DNA of 64,000 bases, from positions 15,747,217 through 15,811,216 of the forward strand of contig NC_083561.1 of NCBI RefSeq assembly GCF_019925205.1, read 5' to 3'. This stretch comes from Metopolophium dirhodum (taxonomy: Eukaryota; Arthropoda; Insecta; Hemiptera; Aphididae). Shown here piece after piece: positions 48,583-61,355 of the stretch; the stretch's first letter is position 1, and each line of letters begins with the position of its first letter. The notes below the pieces were generated by a model that was not told the DNA's origin, made no database searches, and saw only the letters and a program-made list of their open reading frames with translations. Both the position numbers and the translations under genes were made by a program.

Positions 48583-51500
48583 TATACCTATTATAATTTA
48601 TATTATTTATCTACGTGCTAAAACCACATTTATTCGGCTCCTTTATTGGTTTTTAATGTCCGACGCGGTAAATGACAAAAACAGGATTTCCAGACGAGCA
48701 CCAAGGTATAAAATATATTATAAGACGATTATATTGAAGCTTAACTCAGCAAACACGTACCGAAATAGCAAAATGACGTCGCGGAAATGTTTAAGAATAT
48801 ATTAGCACTTTTTTACAATACCATTATTATAATGTATATAGATTATACATACACATAATAGTGTGTTCAACAAATAGTCATACTTAAATTTATTACTAGA
48901 ATGACCGAATGACGTATGACCAAGACATTTTATATACTAATACTATTATACTATATTGGCTCTTGAAAAATGTTCTGAATGCTGAAATACATACAAAATT
49001 AATTTAAATTCAGCTTTAGTGAATCCGAAACGAGCACTTTACCTTAATAATATAGAAAACGGCGTTTGACACCTTACGACCACAAAATGTCAGGAAAATG
49101 TCCAAGTTTAATGAGGGAATGAGCAAATTATAAATTTAATTATTCTCGTGTCAATCCAAATGAAAACACGAGCATGGTGGAACTAAAAACAATATTCATA
49201 CAATATGCGATAAGTAAAGCTCGGTGGAAAATGAATTAAGAATTCAAAAATTATAAATATATAAAAATTTCTCTGCATTACAAAAATAACGCAAATGCTG
49301 TAAAGCATAAAAAGAAATTCATTAAACTTTTAAATACCCCGACAATAGCTATGTTAGAATGGTATTTATGTTGTGTTTATTTTTTTATAGCTCATCATAA
49401 TAATATAGAGTCTCGAGTTACACAATATTGAAACGGCACTTTTTCGTACGAAAAAGTATATTTACGCATATTAACCGTACAAGTCGTTATTGTTAAATAA
49501 TGTATTTTAACAACCCAAAATCTATGATTAATAAAACATTAGAAATATCGTACATGGTGATAAACATTGAATAAATTGTTGTAATTATTCACAGATAAAA
49601 AATAAAATAATATTATTTTATAAAATCTCTTGGGCTTTTAAAAGCAAACGCTTCAAAAGTCATTCGGTACAGTAAACGAGTACCTACCGATATTATGTTA
49701 AAAAAGAAAATTAAGAATAAACCAATTAATTATTGTTTTCTAGGTGTATATAATATATACTGTAACGTATAGGCAGTTGTCTAACAATTGAGGGGTTGCG
49801 AACTACCGGGTCTGGGTAAACTGGTTTTTTTTCGTATAAATAATGGCTTTATTGTTTTTAATGACTTTATTTAGAATAAAACCGGAATGGCGGCGGCACC
49901 GTACATTTCACCTATAATATGTAGGTACGTTACTAACGAGTATGGACTATGGAGGGAAATATTATAATATAGTTCGTGTTTTTGAAACATCACAAACTCA
50001 CGTGTTCATGTACTTAACATATTCGAAAATTAGCGTGCGCTTATTGTGATTATTATTATTTCCATTCGGCGGCGCCCGGAGAACGTAAGAAATTTGGGGT
50101 TGGCCGCCGCCGTACTTTCGGACCATATAATTACCAACCGTTAAACCAAAACGACACAATTATTATAATTACAATATAAACAATACCTTCAACCGAACCG
50201 GCAAAAATGAATATAGCCTATTAATTACTATTAGTGATATTGTGTGTATACCTATACATGTTTATATTACCAACACAATCGTTACTGTACACATATCTAT
50301 ATACAAATTTGAAATTTCTAATATATTCATTGACACCGTGCCGTCAAATAATAATAATATTATATACGAACGATTTTGACAACTCCTTGTCCCGAGTCAA
50401 ACTAAATGCCCACACACAATATCATATGTCTTATGCCGAAAATTAATTCGAAATTAAACACGCGATGAGACAATGTATGTCTATTATATAAGGATAATAT
50501 GTTTAATACGATAGGCGCGTACCTATATACACATATATATATATTATTATGTTATTACATATACGTTCCACCGAATTACGACTAAGTACGCAGCCGCAGT
50601 AGAACTATTATATTATGCATTATTTTAAATTCGCTTTTCGTAGACTGGAAACTAGTTAGAGCTTCGATTTTGCCGGCGGGTATAGTAGGTATATAAAGTG
50701 TCCATGGTTCAGCATTGTTTCGGTATTGTCTTATTTCAGCGATGTAACCGCCGAGATAGAGGGTTAAAACATTTTCGTATTCTCAGACAATTGAGATATT
50801 ATGTATAAGGAAAAGGTGACCTAGCACATTATATCGATATAACGCATTAACTACTATAGTACTATAGCGCCGCATACAGATTCTACACATTGCTAAGATA
50901 TGAAGTTTAATAAATATATGTTTCGTATAATATCGATTGCCCTACGATGTTTTAGTAAAACCTAAGGATAATATATACGTGTATAATATTATATAGGTAG
51001 CGTGTACATAATAATAATCATTATATATACCTTTAGGAAAGCGTTGGACAACTTTACATTCTTGAAATTCCTTTTTAACTCAGGATGCAGTATGAACTAT
51101 GAAAATATTAATATTCTATACCTCGTTTGCGATCAAAATTTTGAACCATTAAAATAACTTTCATAAGCCATAATGCCATATTATTGGTTGAACACAATAT
51201 TCAAATTATTTGGGGATTATTACATAATTGTATTTATTGAGCGTATAGTTAGGTACCTTAAATTATTGTAATTTTTCAAAATAAGCTATTTCTTTTCTAA
51301 AATAAAAATGAACCAGTTAAAGTAGATATAATATAATTTTATAATAATCCATATATTAAAAATTCAAACCACTCGGTTAACGTAATTTTTTAAAACCGTC
51401 ACGATTTTAATCAAAATCTTATTATTTTAAGTAGATAAAAACATTTAGCGATAGAATGGCGGTAACTAGATATTTTATTACGTTAAAACGAAAGTTTAAC

Positions 51501-52111
51501 AGTTATTACTGCCAAGAGCGCTAAAAAATCTAAAATGAGATGAAATTAACGTAAAGCAAAATGCCTTTTAGTCTATAAACCTTATAATAATAGTCATAAT
51601 TTAAAAAAGAAACTATAACAGACTGTGGATTAGACACGCGTCACATAGTCATCGTAACAAATAAGAAAAAAAATATAAGCTAAAACTAGATTTCAGAGCG
51701 ACTATATATATTATACACAATACACTTACATTATAATATCGTCAGTTGGTCGAAAAATAATAGTCAGGTAGTCATCTATAGTATATGAATATAAACATGT
51801 AGCATGAACTCTCGAGTGATATGACATTTTCAAAACGCTGGCGAGGTTTGAAATATCACACACATGCGCGTCCGATAAAACGGCGGCGAAAATGTCAAAT
51901 TACTTAACGAAAATATTATATATTTTAAGACGGTATTATAATGGACGGATGTGCAAGGAGAAAAAGCCAACAGTCATGATATACTGGACGCGGAAATTTA
52001 AGTGTTGATTACCGCTGAGGGTATGATATTATATATCACGTACGTATATATAGCAGTATACGGAAGCTGCGGCTCAGCGGTGAGCGGATACCACGAAAAT
52101 CCATTACTTAC
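48583..52111. other. Noncoding stretch
   Basis: AT-rich with no supported gene. A strong plus-strand acceptor lies at about 50719-50740, followed by 22 open codons, but no partner signals were found. Local CG-rich islands at about 49.85-49.92 and 50.06-50.13 kb hold GGCGGC runs. A few open frames of 60-70 codons look accidental. Confidence 0.5.
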
Positions 52112-52291
52112 GATCGAACACGCGGTACAAAACCATATTCGATTCGCGATGATGGTAAGCGATAGTTTTCAACAGTGAAAACCCTTGCACACGTCGCCCG
52201 AAATGTCGAATTTTACCGCCAATGGGTACGCCTATTATTTTTATATTTCGTTTAGGAAAGGGCCAATAATTGCGTTTAATTATACTTTCGT
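52112..52291 (-). CDS. Candidate coding exon of the minus-strand locus
   Basis: A pyrimidine-rich acceptor (ttttttgacgtttgtcag) precedes 180 bases that are open in one frame for 59 codons and end at a consensus donor (GATC followed by gtaagt). The product reads ESIIKRNYWPFPKRNIKIIG, then VPIGGKIRHFGRRVQGFSLL, and ends MVLYRVFDR. It is basic, non-repetitive and has no recognised domain. Phase: it starts two bases into a codon and ends after one base. It lies 0.5 kb downstream of the putative first exon and promoter island on the same strand. No in-frame early ATG is visible, so a start would have to come from another exon. Confidence 0.4.
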
Positions 52292-52474
52292 CTGACAAAC
52301 GTCAAAAAATATCTCGAAAGTTGACAACCAAACGAACCCCGGTCAATAATTCTTCAGATGAACTGACCTGACCATTATACGCATACTTTATAGCGGGTAC
52401 CTGTTTAAGGAAATTTGTCTTTCAATTGATTATCTATAAAAAATTGGAAGAATGTCATATACCTTAGTGGACAT

Positions 52475-52696
52475 TTAAGAGAAGGGATGGCGCTTAAAAA
52501 AAACGTACCTATGCCCGGAATAGTATGTTGTCTCGATCTGACTCTGATAGTCGATAGTAAGTATTAATATAGTATGTAGGTGGTAAGTATAAAATATAAT
52601 CTGCACTCTTGCGAATCGAGTATTACGACGTGTCGTAATCTCGCCGTCGCCGTGCGAAGTTATCGTCACGATTCCCGCGAGCATATTATACAACAT
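52475..52696 (-). CDS. 73-codon ORF, possible first coding exon
   Basis: A real ATG at 52696 starts MLYNMLAGIVTITSHGDGEI, followed by TTRRNTRFARVQ. The frame contains a donor-like GGCATAG/gtacgt near its end. It lies between the putative noncoding exon ending at 52769 and the exon candidate at 52112-52291, which is where a start codon would be useful. But no acceptor is obvious upstream of the ATG, and the second half is AT-rich. Low confidence. Confidence 0.18.
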   Translation of the reverse strand: MLYNMLAGIVTITSHGDGEITTRRNTRFARVQIIFYTYHLHTILILTIDYQSQIETTYYSGHRYVFFKRHPFS

Positions 52697-52769
52697 AATT
52701 AATAGGTACCCATATTATAATATACCTATTATATCAGATACGCGAATATTGTAATCGTCGGTTATTACC

Positions 52770-52874
52770 TTAGAACGAGTGTCCCGGTGGGATCGTTCTG
52801 GGCCTCCTAGTGCGTCCGACGATGATGGTTACGACTGCGCTACCGAGCTGGTTCCGCTGACGGTTCACAAACAT
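52770..52874 (-). CDS. Small ORF in the putative 5' exon (possible uORF)
   Basis: A 34-residue frame starting MFVNRQRNQLGSAVVTIIVG and ending PPGHSF. Its TAA stop lies next to the donor at 52769. If the surrounding exon is a 5' leader this would act as an upstream ORF. The opposite strand also has an open frame after an AG at 52772 (NECPGGIVLGLLVRPTMMV), so coding status is unproved. Confidence 0.2.
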   Translation of the reverse strand: MFVNRQRNQLGSAVVTIIVGRTRRPRTIPPGHSF

Positions 52875-53493
52875 TTACACAAACGCACACGCGGCGGCGA
52901 AGGATTTATCGGTAGTCTTGTGTAATACCTATGTAAAATATGTATAATATCACTGGAAAAGACTGGCAGGGACCTCCTCTATCCGGACGATATCGCCGAA
53001 ACGATCGTGGAAGCGGCGTACGGCATTATCGATTGGGATGTGTGTTGATGTGGGGAAGGGCGGTCGCGCGCAAAGTATGAAAAGCTACAACAAAACAACA
53101 CGACGACGACTAACACCGGTGCGTGATGACGACGATCGACCGCGAGCTGTGACGTTCGGTGCGGTTAGCGACGTACTGAGTACTGACTGCGCGAAGTGCG
53201 ACGGCGGCACCGGGTGCGGTGCGTGAGAGAGAGAGCGCAGCGGCGGCGGCGGCGGTCATGCATCTATATACTAAGCGGCGGCGGGACGAACGTGCACGAT
53301 GACTGCGCGGAGGACCACTCTATACGGATGTATCGGCGGCCGCCCGGGATTAAACCGGTTTCTTCGCGGTGGTCACACGGACTGGTGCGCGGGCTACCTC
53401 CCAAGCCGCGGCGTGTTGTAAAGGCGCCTGCTAGACACAACCGCCGCCGCGGTCTCTCGACTCGACCGACACACACACCAACACTATACGCAC

Positions 53494-53494
<1 letters not shown>

Positions 53495-53530
<36 letters not shown>

Positions 53531-53539
53531 ACACACACA
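53495..53539. repeat. (CA)n dinucleotide microsatellite
   Basis: More than twenty CA units with a single CATA interruption, at the upstream edge of the CG-rich island. Confidence 0.95.
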
Positions 53540-53925
53540 AGCGTGCGGTGCACACAAGTTCGCATCTTCATCTCGCGGCCTGGATGACCGTCGTCGACAC
53601 TTTATAATATAATAATGTGACGCGACGACCGTACTCGCGCACAGTGGCGACAGCGTAGTGGCATGTGTGCGTCTACTGTGATAAGACGTCGCCCCCGGAA
53701 AAGTCCAAGTTATTCGAGGGATAGACTTGACAATAATTATTGTTCACCCATTGTTATAATAATAATATAATATATTATACATAGTATGTACTTTATGCAA
53801 GCACCTCTAAGTTCTAAATAAAAAAAAAATATATTAAAAAATCGTTTTGTTCTATTTATCACGCTAGTCGTAAATCAGTATTTTTCTTTTATTAATATTT
53901 CATATTATTGGTTGGTTTATTATAG

Positions 53926-53972
53926 GTGACACGAAATGGGATGCCCCCGTATACCACGGAGAAGTAGAAAAA
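53926..53972 (+). CDS. Possible short plus-strand exon
   Basis: An acceptor (gttggtttattatag) precedes 47 bases ending AAA before gtacct. After two bases one frame is open and reads DTKWDAPVYHGEVEK, a compact, clearly protein-like string. It ends in phase 0, which would fit frame 0 of the exon candidate at 60349 (VSDHEPFNSNV). The segment lies 0.3 kb beyond the CG-rich island on the side expected for a plus-strand gene. The donor is only moderate and the exon is short. Confidence 0.3.
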
Positions 53973-54953
53973 GTACCTACCTAACTATATTGAACATAAA
54001 ATTAAATATTTACCTGTACTACATTACTTACTTCAGTACAAAATTGTTAATATTCCCAGACACTCCCCTCCCCCAATTTTATCGTTCGTATCCGTCTTAT
54101 ACAAGCGCATAACATATTATACAGTGCCTAGGTATACATTTAGGTATAGCAGATGCCAAGAAGATACTATAGTTTAATATTCTCATGATAGTTTTATGAT
54201 ATTATATTATTATATTATATCAAATTGAAAGGTAAGAGTATCAGAAGTGCAATTATGTTCTGGTAAGTTTATTTTTTAATATTTTAATTTTGATGTCAGT
54301 TATAACTGTTAAAGGTAAATTTAAAATTATTTTTATATTTTTACAATCTGTTATTAGTTTACAATAGATAAGACCAAATTTACAATTTATGGTTTTTATT
54401 TATTAGATATACTTAATAGTATATTATTATATTCGTATATAGACGAATAGTATCTACCTATGCGTACAAGGCATATCCTTAATAATTGAGCAATATTTAC
54501 AATGACATTATATATTATTATTTAGGTGCACAAAATAAACTACAAAGCGATGTATATATTTCTGTACACGACTGTCGTTATTCGCTGGTTCCGGTCGCCG
54601 GAAGTATGCTCGCGTGCGTTCCTGCGTGCCGATCTCGCGCGCACAGTATCGTCCCGTAATATACAGCAGTATAATATAATATAGATATTACACGACCGAC
54701 GCGTATCGCTGTGTGGCCGGCTTCCCGGTTTCGGTGGCGGTGGCCGTATAGAAATCGTCAGTTCGGCGGTAGGTAGGCAGGCTACAGGTAGGTAGATGTT
54801 TATATACCAATGCTGTATGTGTACATAATATAATATACGCTCCGCACACGGTCGCCGACGACGACAGCCGTAACGATTTTTATGGACAAACATATATATT
54901 ATAATATATAAATATTATAACGCTGATTGCTGATCGTCCAGTAAAAACATATT

Positions 54954-57100
54954 CGTCGTCAAAAGTTTTTTTTTTTTGGGGGGGGGGGGGGGGAGGTAGG
55001 ATTGCGCACGACATAACGACGTGTTCGCGGGATGTCGTCTTGCACCAGTGATGGATTTGCATTACATAATCTGCAAAAATCGCCACTTATTGGGCTCACG
55101 GAAACACGGTTTGTGGACTAGTTTGCTTATTGGACTTTTTATTACTTTATTTTAGGCTGATTTCGATTTACGCACGTATATTAAAATATACGGAAAAACT
55201 ATTTTATTGAACTCATTACACTGATTACAATAGGGTCAATGTGTATTTTGAAGGGCATATGTCATGTTTTCACATTTTTAGACCATTTTCCCGCATTTTA
55301 TCACATACATTTTGACGACTACGGTATACATGTCCTCGACTCATCACCACGAAATGTTAATAAAGAATTTTAAAATATTTTTTTTACATAATTTTAGGTA
55401 ATAACAAAACAACATTTTTGAAAAAAAATATTTTCTATTTTTATCCATTATTATAATATTGTTATTTTTTTTTCTTTATGAATGAAAAAATATATTTAAT
55501 ACATAATAATTACCCAATATTCATTAGTACATCGTACATGGCCCAATAAATTTTTATTATAACGCATACTATATATATATAATAGATATGTATTATAATA
55601 TTGTATATGTTTCCTCTTTATTTTTGGATTTAAAGAAAGGCTTATTAACTCATTCGGTCGACGGAATAAAATACTCTGGTCCCAAAGTGCAAAGTTCAAT
55701 AATTGACGACTATTGTACCTATAATCTATATCTCGCTGTAATTTGTAAACGACTTTTTGTCATTTTGAATTTTGAAAATAAGTCTAAACCACATTGATAT
55801 AATATTAATATACCTAACCTATGAATACGACATTGTATAAAAATCTGTTAACCAATACAATTGCTGCAGATACCAATGATTACCAATATATCCGCTGCAT
55901 ATCTTTTCACTGGTATTACGTGCAGTTAGATTTTTTATCGCTCAGAAGATTCTGCTGTGTGAATGAGAAAACCATCGATTCCATCTCTGTCATATATGTG
56001 CGACGTTGGCCAAAAAGCGAATGTTTAGTGAAGATAGCCATATAGGAATGTCGTATCCTGGTATCCGCATATTTTTAATACGATGGTCTAAACGCACAAT
56101 CGCACATCGTCAAAACAGACAAATTACTAGATAAACCAATGCTTCATCCGTCTTATAATGTATCTGTCGTAGTGAATATCACGTGTGATGTTTAGGTACT
56201 TACTGAAGATATAAGTTGGTTTGTGATAATATAATATTATAGTGGTTGTGAGCCGGTTAAGTTCAGTGTGTACGTGTCGTGATTAAAAAAGTATCTATAA
56301 GTTCCTGCAGTAGGTATAAGTTATTTGGTTAACCAACACAATTCGTGCGGTATAACATATACACCACACACACGTTGTCAAAAGTTTATGGGGTAGAAAT
56401 GCACGAAAACGATGTCTATATAGTTCACGATATCGCCGTCGTGCAGCTGTGATCGATTTGCATTATATATATCGAAGCGATCGCCCGAACACCACCGCGG
56501 ACTTTCGAAAATACGATTTTTGTGATTTGGAAAATATGTCCAAACCACACTGTTATACTATAACCTATGGATGCGGCAATGTATATAATATAAATCTGTT
56601 GGCGAACACAGCTGATAGCAATATAAAACCGCATTGTTACAACGTCCGAACGTCGTCAAAAGTTTATCGGGTATAGGAATGCTGCACGAAAACTGCGTGT
56701 TGTTCGCGATATCGCCGCGGTGCAACGGTGATCGATTTTCATTACATAATTTACGCGACCACGAAAAGCCCACAGAAATGAGGTTTTCGTGATTTTGAAA
56801 ATATGTCTACACTTGCACAGCGTTAAGGCTGACAAATTACTACTGCAACGTTTCGTGCATGCAGCGTCTTTTATTATAATAATATTATATGACTATATAA
56901 GTATGAAGTATCTCGTGTATCTGTCGTATGGTGAATAACACGTGGTGTGTACTTACAGATAGTTGGTCTGTGATGATATTCATATATTATGATAATAATA
57001 TAGTGGTGGTTGTGAGCTGGTTAACTGCGCGGTGTATGTCGCGATTAAAACAGCGTATAAGACCCTGCAGTAGTCGGGTTAACCAACAAACTTGTGCCGA
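54954..57100. repeat. Degenerate low-copy repeat family (X and Y modules)
   Basis: Module X starts with a gtcaaaagttta-type string and contains ATCGATTTKCATTA. It occurs at 54954-55085, 56373-56560 and 56651-56826. Module Y starts GACAAATTACT and contains GTGGTTGTGAGC and CCTGCAGTAG. It occurs at 56118-56350 and 56831-57095. The sequence after X1 (to about 56620) is also recognisable at about 55740-55870, with AATATGTC/AATAAGTC and AAACCACA in common. The copies are heavily diverged. This looks like an old local duplication of one unit of a few hundred bases. I found no terminal repeats typical of a transposon. Confidence 0.6.
54966..54993. repeat. Adjacent T12 and G16 homopolymers
   Basis: Twelve T followed by sixteen G inside the first X module. 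They occupy the place where the other copies have a short TTTAT(G/C)GGG string. The G run could form a G-quadruplex and is a likely sequencing or assembly weak point. Confidence 0.95.
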
Positions 57101-60100
57101 AAATGATTATCATTATATTATGCAAATTTAAAAATGAATTATTTTACTTACTAACCGTATGCCGTTATTACAATTCACTGTGCAATTTATTACAAAAGTA
57201 GCACCGCGTGTTTGCCGAATATTTGTATGATTTATAATGGGTTTCCTCCGCCGTAATTGTAATGCAATTTATTACACTATTTAGTATATTATCCTATATC
57301 AGATTTAGGTAGGTAGATACCTACTTAATAGTAATTTAGTTTTATTTTTTTCTTTACATTTTACAATAATTATTGTTTATCGTGCATTCGTGGTTCATGA
57401 ATTAATAACTAATTGCAATACACGTTTTTTTAATATAATATTGTACTTAGTAAGTATACCGAGTATACTGACTATATTTTGTATAACTTAGGTACGTCTA
57501 TGCATTATACTACCCAATTAAAATCATCCTGTTATTGCAATTAACAACGGAACGTGAAAACTTTTATTCATAATAAGTGTACATTTTTGTTAATATATAT
57601 ATTATATACAAATACTGTCGATATAATAACCCAGTTTTGAGACAAGTGTTAATAATTTATCAGTAAATAATAAATATTGATAATTAATAAGCAACATTAC
57701 TTATATTTATCTTAATATTCCTACATAAAAAACCAACTGTAAACAATATTCTGCGTCTACACTCGAAACTTATTTACTGCAAAAAATAAATTTCATTTTA
57801 CTTTGTTAAAAACAAATATTTGTTTTAACTTTTAATTTAGTAACCAATCTAGTAATACTATCGGCTGCAGCCGGCAGATGATAATCATTACTAGGAGATA
57901 ATAAAATTATGTTTTTAAATCAAAGTTTATAAGAACTAATATAAACCACAGTATGTTTCTCTCCTGCAGGTTAAATTTACCGTTCACTAGAATGTATTTA
58001 TTGTGGATATATCATTCCTAAATGATAAGGGGCGGTGTAAAAACGTCTTGAATAGCCGGTTTAATTTGGCGTAAAAGAAAAATCGGCAAAGACCAGGGGC
58101 GGGTCGCAAACCAACCAGCATTATTTTCTTATTATTATACACCTCGGCCACATAAAATACCTTACTAAAGATCTCTTGCCTTTCACGCCTAATTTATAAT
58201 TTTTTCAATTTTTGAATTCTTGATCTACTTAAAAAACAATAACACATTTTCATAGTTTTTTAAGCGTTATTTAATTCGTACAAACACGGTAGGGCTTAGT
58301 TTTAGATATATTTATAACTGATGTATTTTATGTAAAGTTGAATAAACTAATCTATTTTTATTAATGTAAGTTTTATTTTTACAATTCCCTAAATTTTCTT
58401 GAAAATATAATACCATTTTCACTCAGTATTATTTCCTATTTTCTTCTATCGCCTAGTAATAATGCGATGATATCAAACGATAATCTAAAAAAAAACACAA
58501 TTGCAAATATAACTTATGAGTAATACATTTAAAATAAAAGTAACGATTTTAATACATTTTAGATTCCAAGCGAAGTGAAATATTTGTTTTGGTAACTAAT
58601 GGTATACCAAAACGTTTTGGTAAAACTATCAAAAAAAATAATTTATTTTACTTACATTTATGCTACTTGTCTAACTGCAATTTAAGTAATTTTCTGTAAT
58701 AACTAATAGTTAAATGTATATTAAATATATCAGTTTTATCCTTTTTTTATAATATTAAATTAAAATAATAGAACTTGTAGGTATTTATTTAGTATCTATA
58801 AGAATAAAAACAATAGTGAAAAATTCTTAAGTAGTTAAGTAGATACAATAATAAGTATAAGCACTGTTCCGTTGATGCTATACTATCGTAAATAAATACT
58901 TAAAAAAATACTTCTTAAAATAATAGTTAAGATTTTTTTTCTTTTAAAAAGAATTTTTTAGAAATATTTGTTCAATATATCGCGTCACTATCAACACGTT
59001 ATGATTTTAATTTAGTTTGTTTATGTATTTTTTTCGCACTAGACGTCATATTTCTCTTTGTAGTTTAGATAACTATATTTGAACCAACACAAATCTCAAT
59101 GCGCAATCGAAATTAAAAACATATTATTTTTACAGGCACTATAGTCTTAACCATAATAAATTATTGATTCTGCAATAAATTAACAATAATACTTTCAATT
59201 ATTGAAAAGAATGAGATTATTTATTATTATTGATAACAATAATTTCGATATAAATTGACACGGCTCAAATACACCCGCGTGTACAAGTCGATAATATTGA
59301 TATAGGTAATTAACCTTTTCTTGTTCCTATACATACAAAACAGACTACAGACATTTCAGTTGATATAAAAATCGTATATAAAATATAACAATTTAAATTA
59401 AAAATAACGGTAATATGATTTTTAACATCATCTTATATAAATGTCACTAACACGCGCACCGTCTTTAAATATAGATAAAAAATATTGTTTTTAGATATTT
59501 TTGTTTCAGACATTTTTGATACAAATATGCTACAGTTTACAATATTATAATATCATACCTACTAATTAACCTAACCTAACCTTTTTTCATTTAAATAATT
59601 AATACTACCTAGTATTATAATTTATCATTTTTCATATTGCAGATTGCGATTTTAGTAGAATGTTACGGTTTTATCTTTATGCGATATGGTAGGCTTGATT
59701 ATTATAACTTATAAGTATACAATCTATATAATACAGGTATATAACTGTATTGAAAAAATAAAAAAACATTATTCTAAAAATTTAAAAGTATATTAAATTA
59801 GAATAACGTAATAAATATACACTCGAATGAGTTACGGTTACTGTAATAATATTTATTATAATATATTGACATTTGACACGGTTATAGTCTCGTGATTATA
59901 AATAAAAACAAATACGTGCAACAGTATCGTATATAAAACTCGCCAAGATCCAAATATAATATTTACATTTATAATAATGACACTAACTCCTAAGCCACCG
60001 AATACAATTTTCACGATCGCAATTTTCACGATCACAATTTACTGTCAACAATCCACTAGGTAATTTTTAATAAATTATTTTGAGTATTGACAATAGCCAA

Positions 60101-60348
60101 TAGGTATATAATAGACACTAGACAGTATAGAAAATACAGCTATGAAAAGACTTTATGAAATAAAATAATTATATTTGCTTATACTTTATTGTATTGTATT
60201 AGGTACTCAAGACAAATGATATTATTATCGACCATCGTCAACATTATATCACACAATAAATATGACGTATTAAGAGATCTCACAATAATACCAACAAATT
60301 AATATGTAATATAATATATTCATTATATATTAAGTATTAACAATTCAG
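57101..60348. other. Noncoding stretch
   Basis: Very AT-rich with no supported gene. A strong plus-strand acceptor (tgtttctctcctgcag) ends at 57970 and is followed by a short open frame to TAG. An AATAAA lies at about 58342. Together they could mark a 3'-terminal exon, but nothing upstream connects to it. CAGGGGCGG at 58093 resembles a transposon terminus without a partner. Confidence 0.45.
60005..60040. repeat. 15-bp direct tandem repeat
   Basis: caattttcacgatcg and caattttcacgatca occur back to back, followed by a partial third copy (caattt). Confidence 0.9.
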
Positions 60349-60445
60349 GTGTCAGACCACGAGCCATTCAACTCCAATGTTGGTGAGTGGTGACGACGAT
60401 CAACCGAGGATCTCAGACTGGCACCAGGTCAGACAGCTCTTGCAG
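60349..60445 (+). CDS. Candidate plus-strand coding exon
   Basis: A segment rich in CG for its surroundings, bounded by an acceptor (aacaattcag) and a donor (CTTGCAG followed by gtgata). With one leading base the whole 97 bases are open for 32 codons: CQTTSHSTPMLVSGDDDQPR, then ISDWHQVRQLLQ. An internal strong donor (ATGTTG followed by gtgagt) at about 60383 offers a shorter alternative in frame 0, VSDHEPFNSNV. Which donor is used decides the frame. No domain is recognised. There is no transposon signature. Confidence 0.4.
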
Positions 60446-61355
60446 GTGATAATATGTAATATTATGTACCTATATTATGTTTTAAAATCATGTTAATATT
60501 GGATTATAGAAATACCAATAGCGCTTAAAGTCGGACTACATAACATGTTGTTATAATATGATGCAGTTATAAGCACTTACAACATACACGTCTTGTATTC
60601 CGTTAAGGTTCTGTATGTGATATAACTTATCTGAATATTATAACGTTCACACTATAATACAATAAACGTATCGAATATGTGTTAAATACAAACCCTATTA
60701 TATCATGACAGGGTATAATAAAGCTATTATATTTTTTAAGTAAAAACCATTTATTCTGACAGACATATTGATATTGGGTAGGTACTAGGTATACATACGG
60801 CATACATAATATACATTTATATATACAACATATTTAAGAGAAAGAAGAAAGATTCCTTATTATATATGGGCATATATGTATATAATGCATAGAAAATATC
60901 TTATAAAACCTAACTAGTTATTAATAAGTAATTTAAATAAGACGTTACGATGATGATCGGTGTACTTAAATTTAAATTTGTATGTACGCATGTGCAGGCG
61001 TGGAGCACATAATTTCATCCGCCCAAAAAGTGTTTTCCCGGTTAAAAAAAAAAGTACCAACACATTGTTGAATAATTGTAGATCTTTTGCTTCTCTCAAA
61101 ATCGGTAACGAACGTAATTGTGTCATAAAAAAAAAATTATACTTAAAATCTACTGCATATTGGTCGATATAATGTTTAAAAACACATTAACGCATTGTAT
61201 ACGGTTTGAGTGTGGCGAGGGGTGTATGTTGACTATGTATTATTGTCTATACGCATTTCACGGTACCGGCATATATAATAGGGCTTAATGACGGGGAAAA
61301 CTCTAAACTCGTTGGCGTACGAGTGCGTATATACACTCATTGCATTAAAAAGTTT
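60446..61355. other. Noncoding stretch
   Basis: AT-rich. A possible 30-base minus-strand microexon sits at 60581-60610 between a CACATACAG acceptor and a gtaagtg donor (NLNGIQDVYV if in frame 0). It is unsupported otherwise. Confidence 0.4.

Larger units (their letters stand above)
52769..53640 (-). promoter_or_regulatory. CG-rich island, putative promoter and first exon of the minus-strand gene
   Basis: This is the longest CG-rich block in the window, with many CG dinucleotides, GGCGGC runs and no AT tracts. On the minus strand two arthropod initiator matches (TCAGT) lie at 53182-53186 and 53175-53179. Downstream on that strand, sequence runs about 400 bases to a donor (TTCTAAG followed by gtaata) at 52769, giving a plausible 5' noncoding exon. 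A (CA)n tract lies upstream of the initiators. Direction is inferred; a plus-strand promoter from the same island is possible, given the exon-like segment at 53926. Confidence 0.45.

Noticed and set aside
53196..53612. 138-codon plus-strand frame in the CG-rich island
   Set aside because: It runs through GGC repeats and the (CA)n tract, giving Arg and Thr-His runs. The opposite strand is open too. CG-driven openness, not a gene.
58093..58110. CAGGGGCGG, like a hAT terminus
   Set aside because: No inverted end or 8-bp duplication was found. The similar CAGGGGTA at 47545 also lacks a partner.
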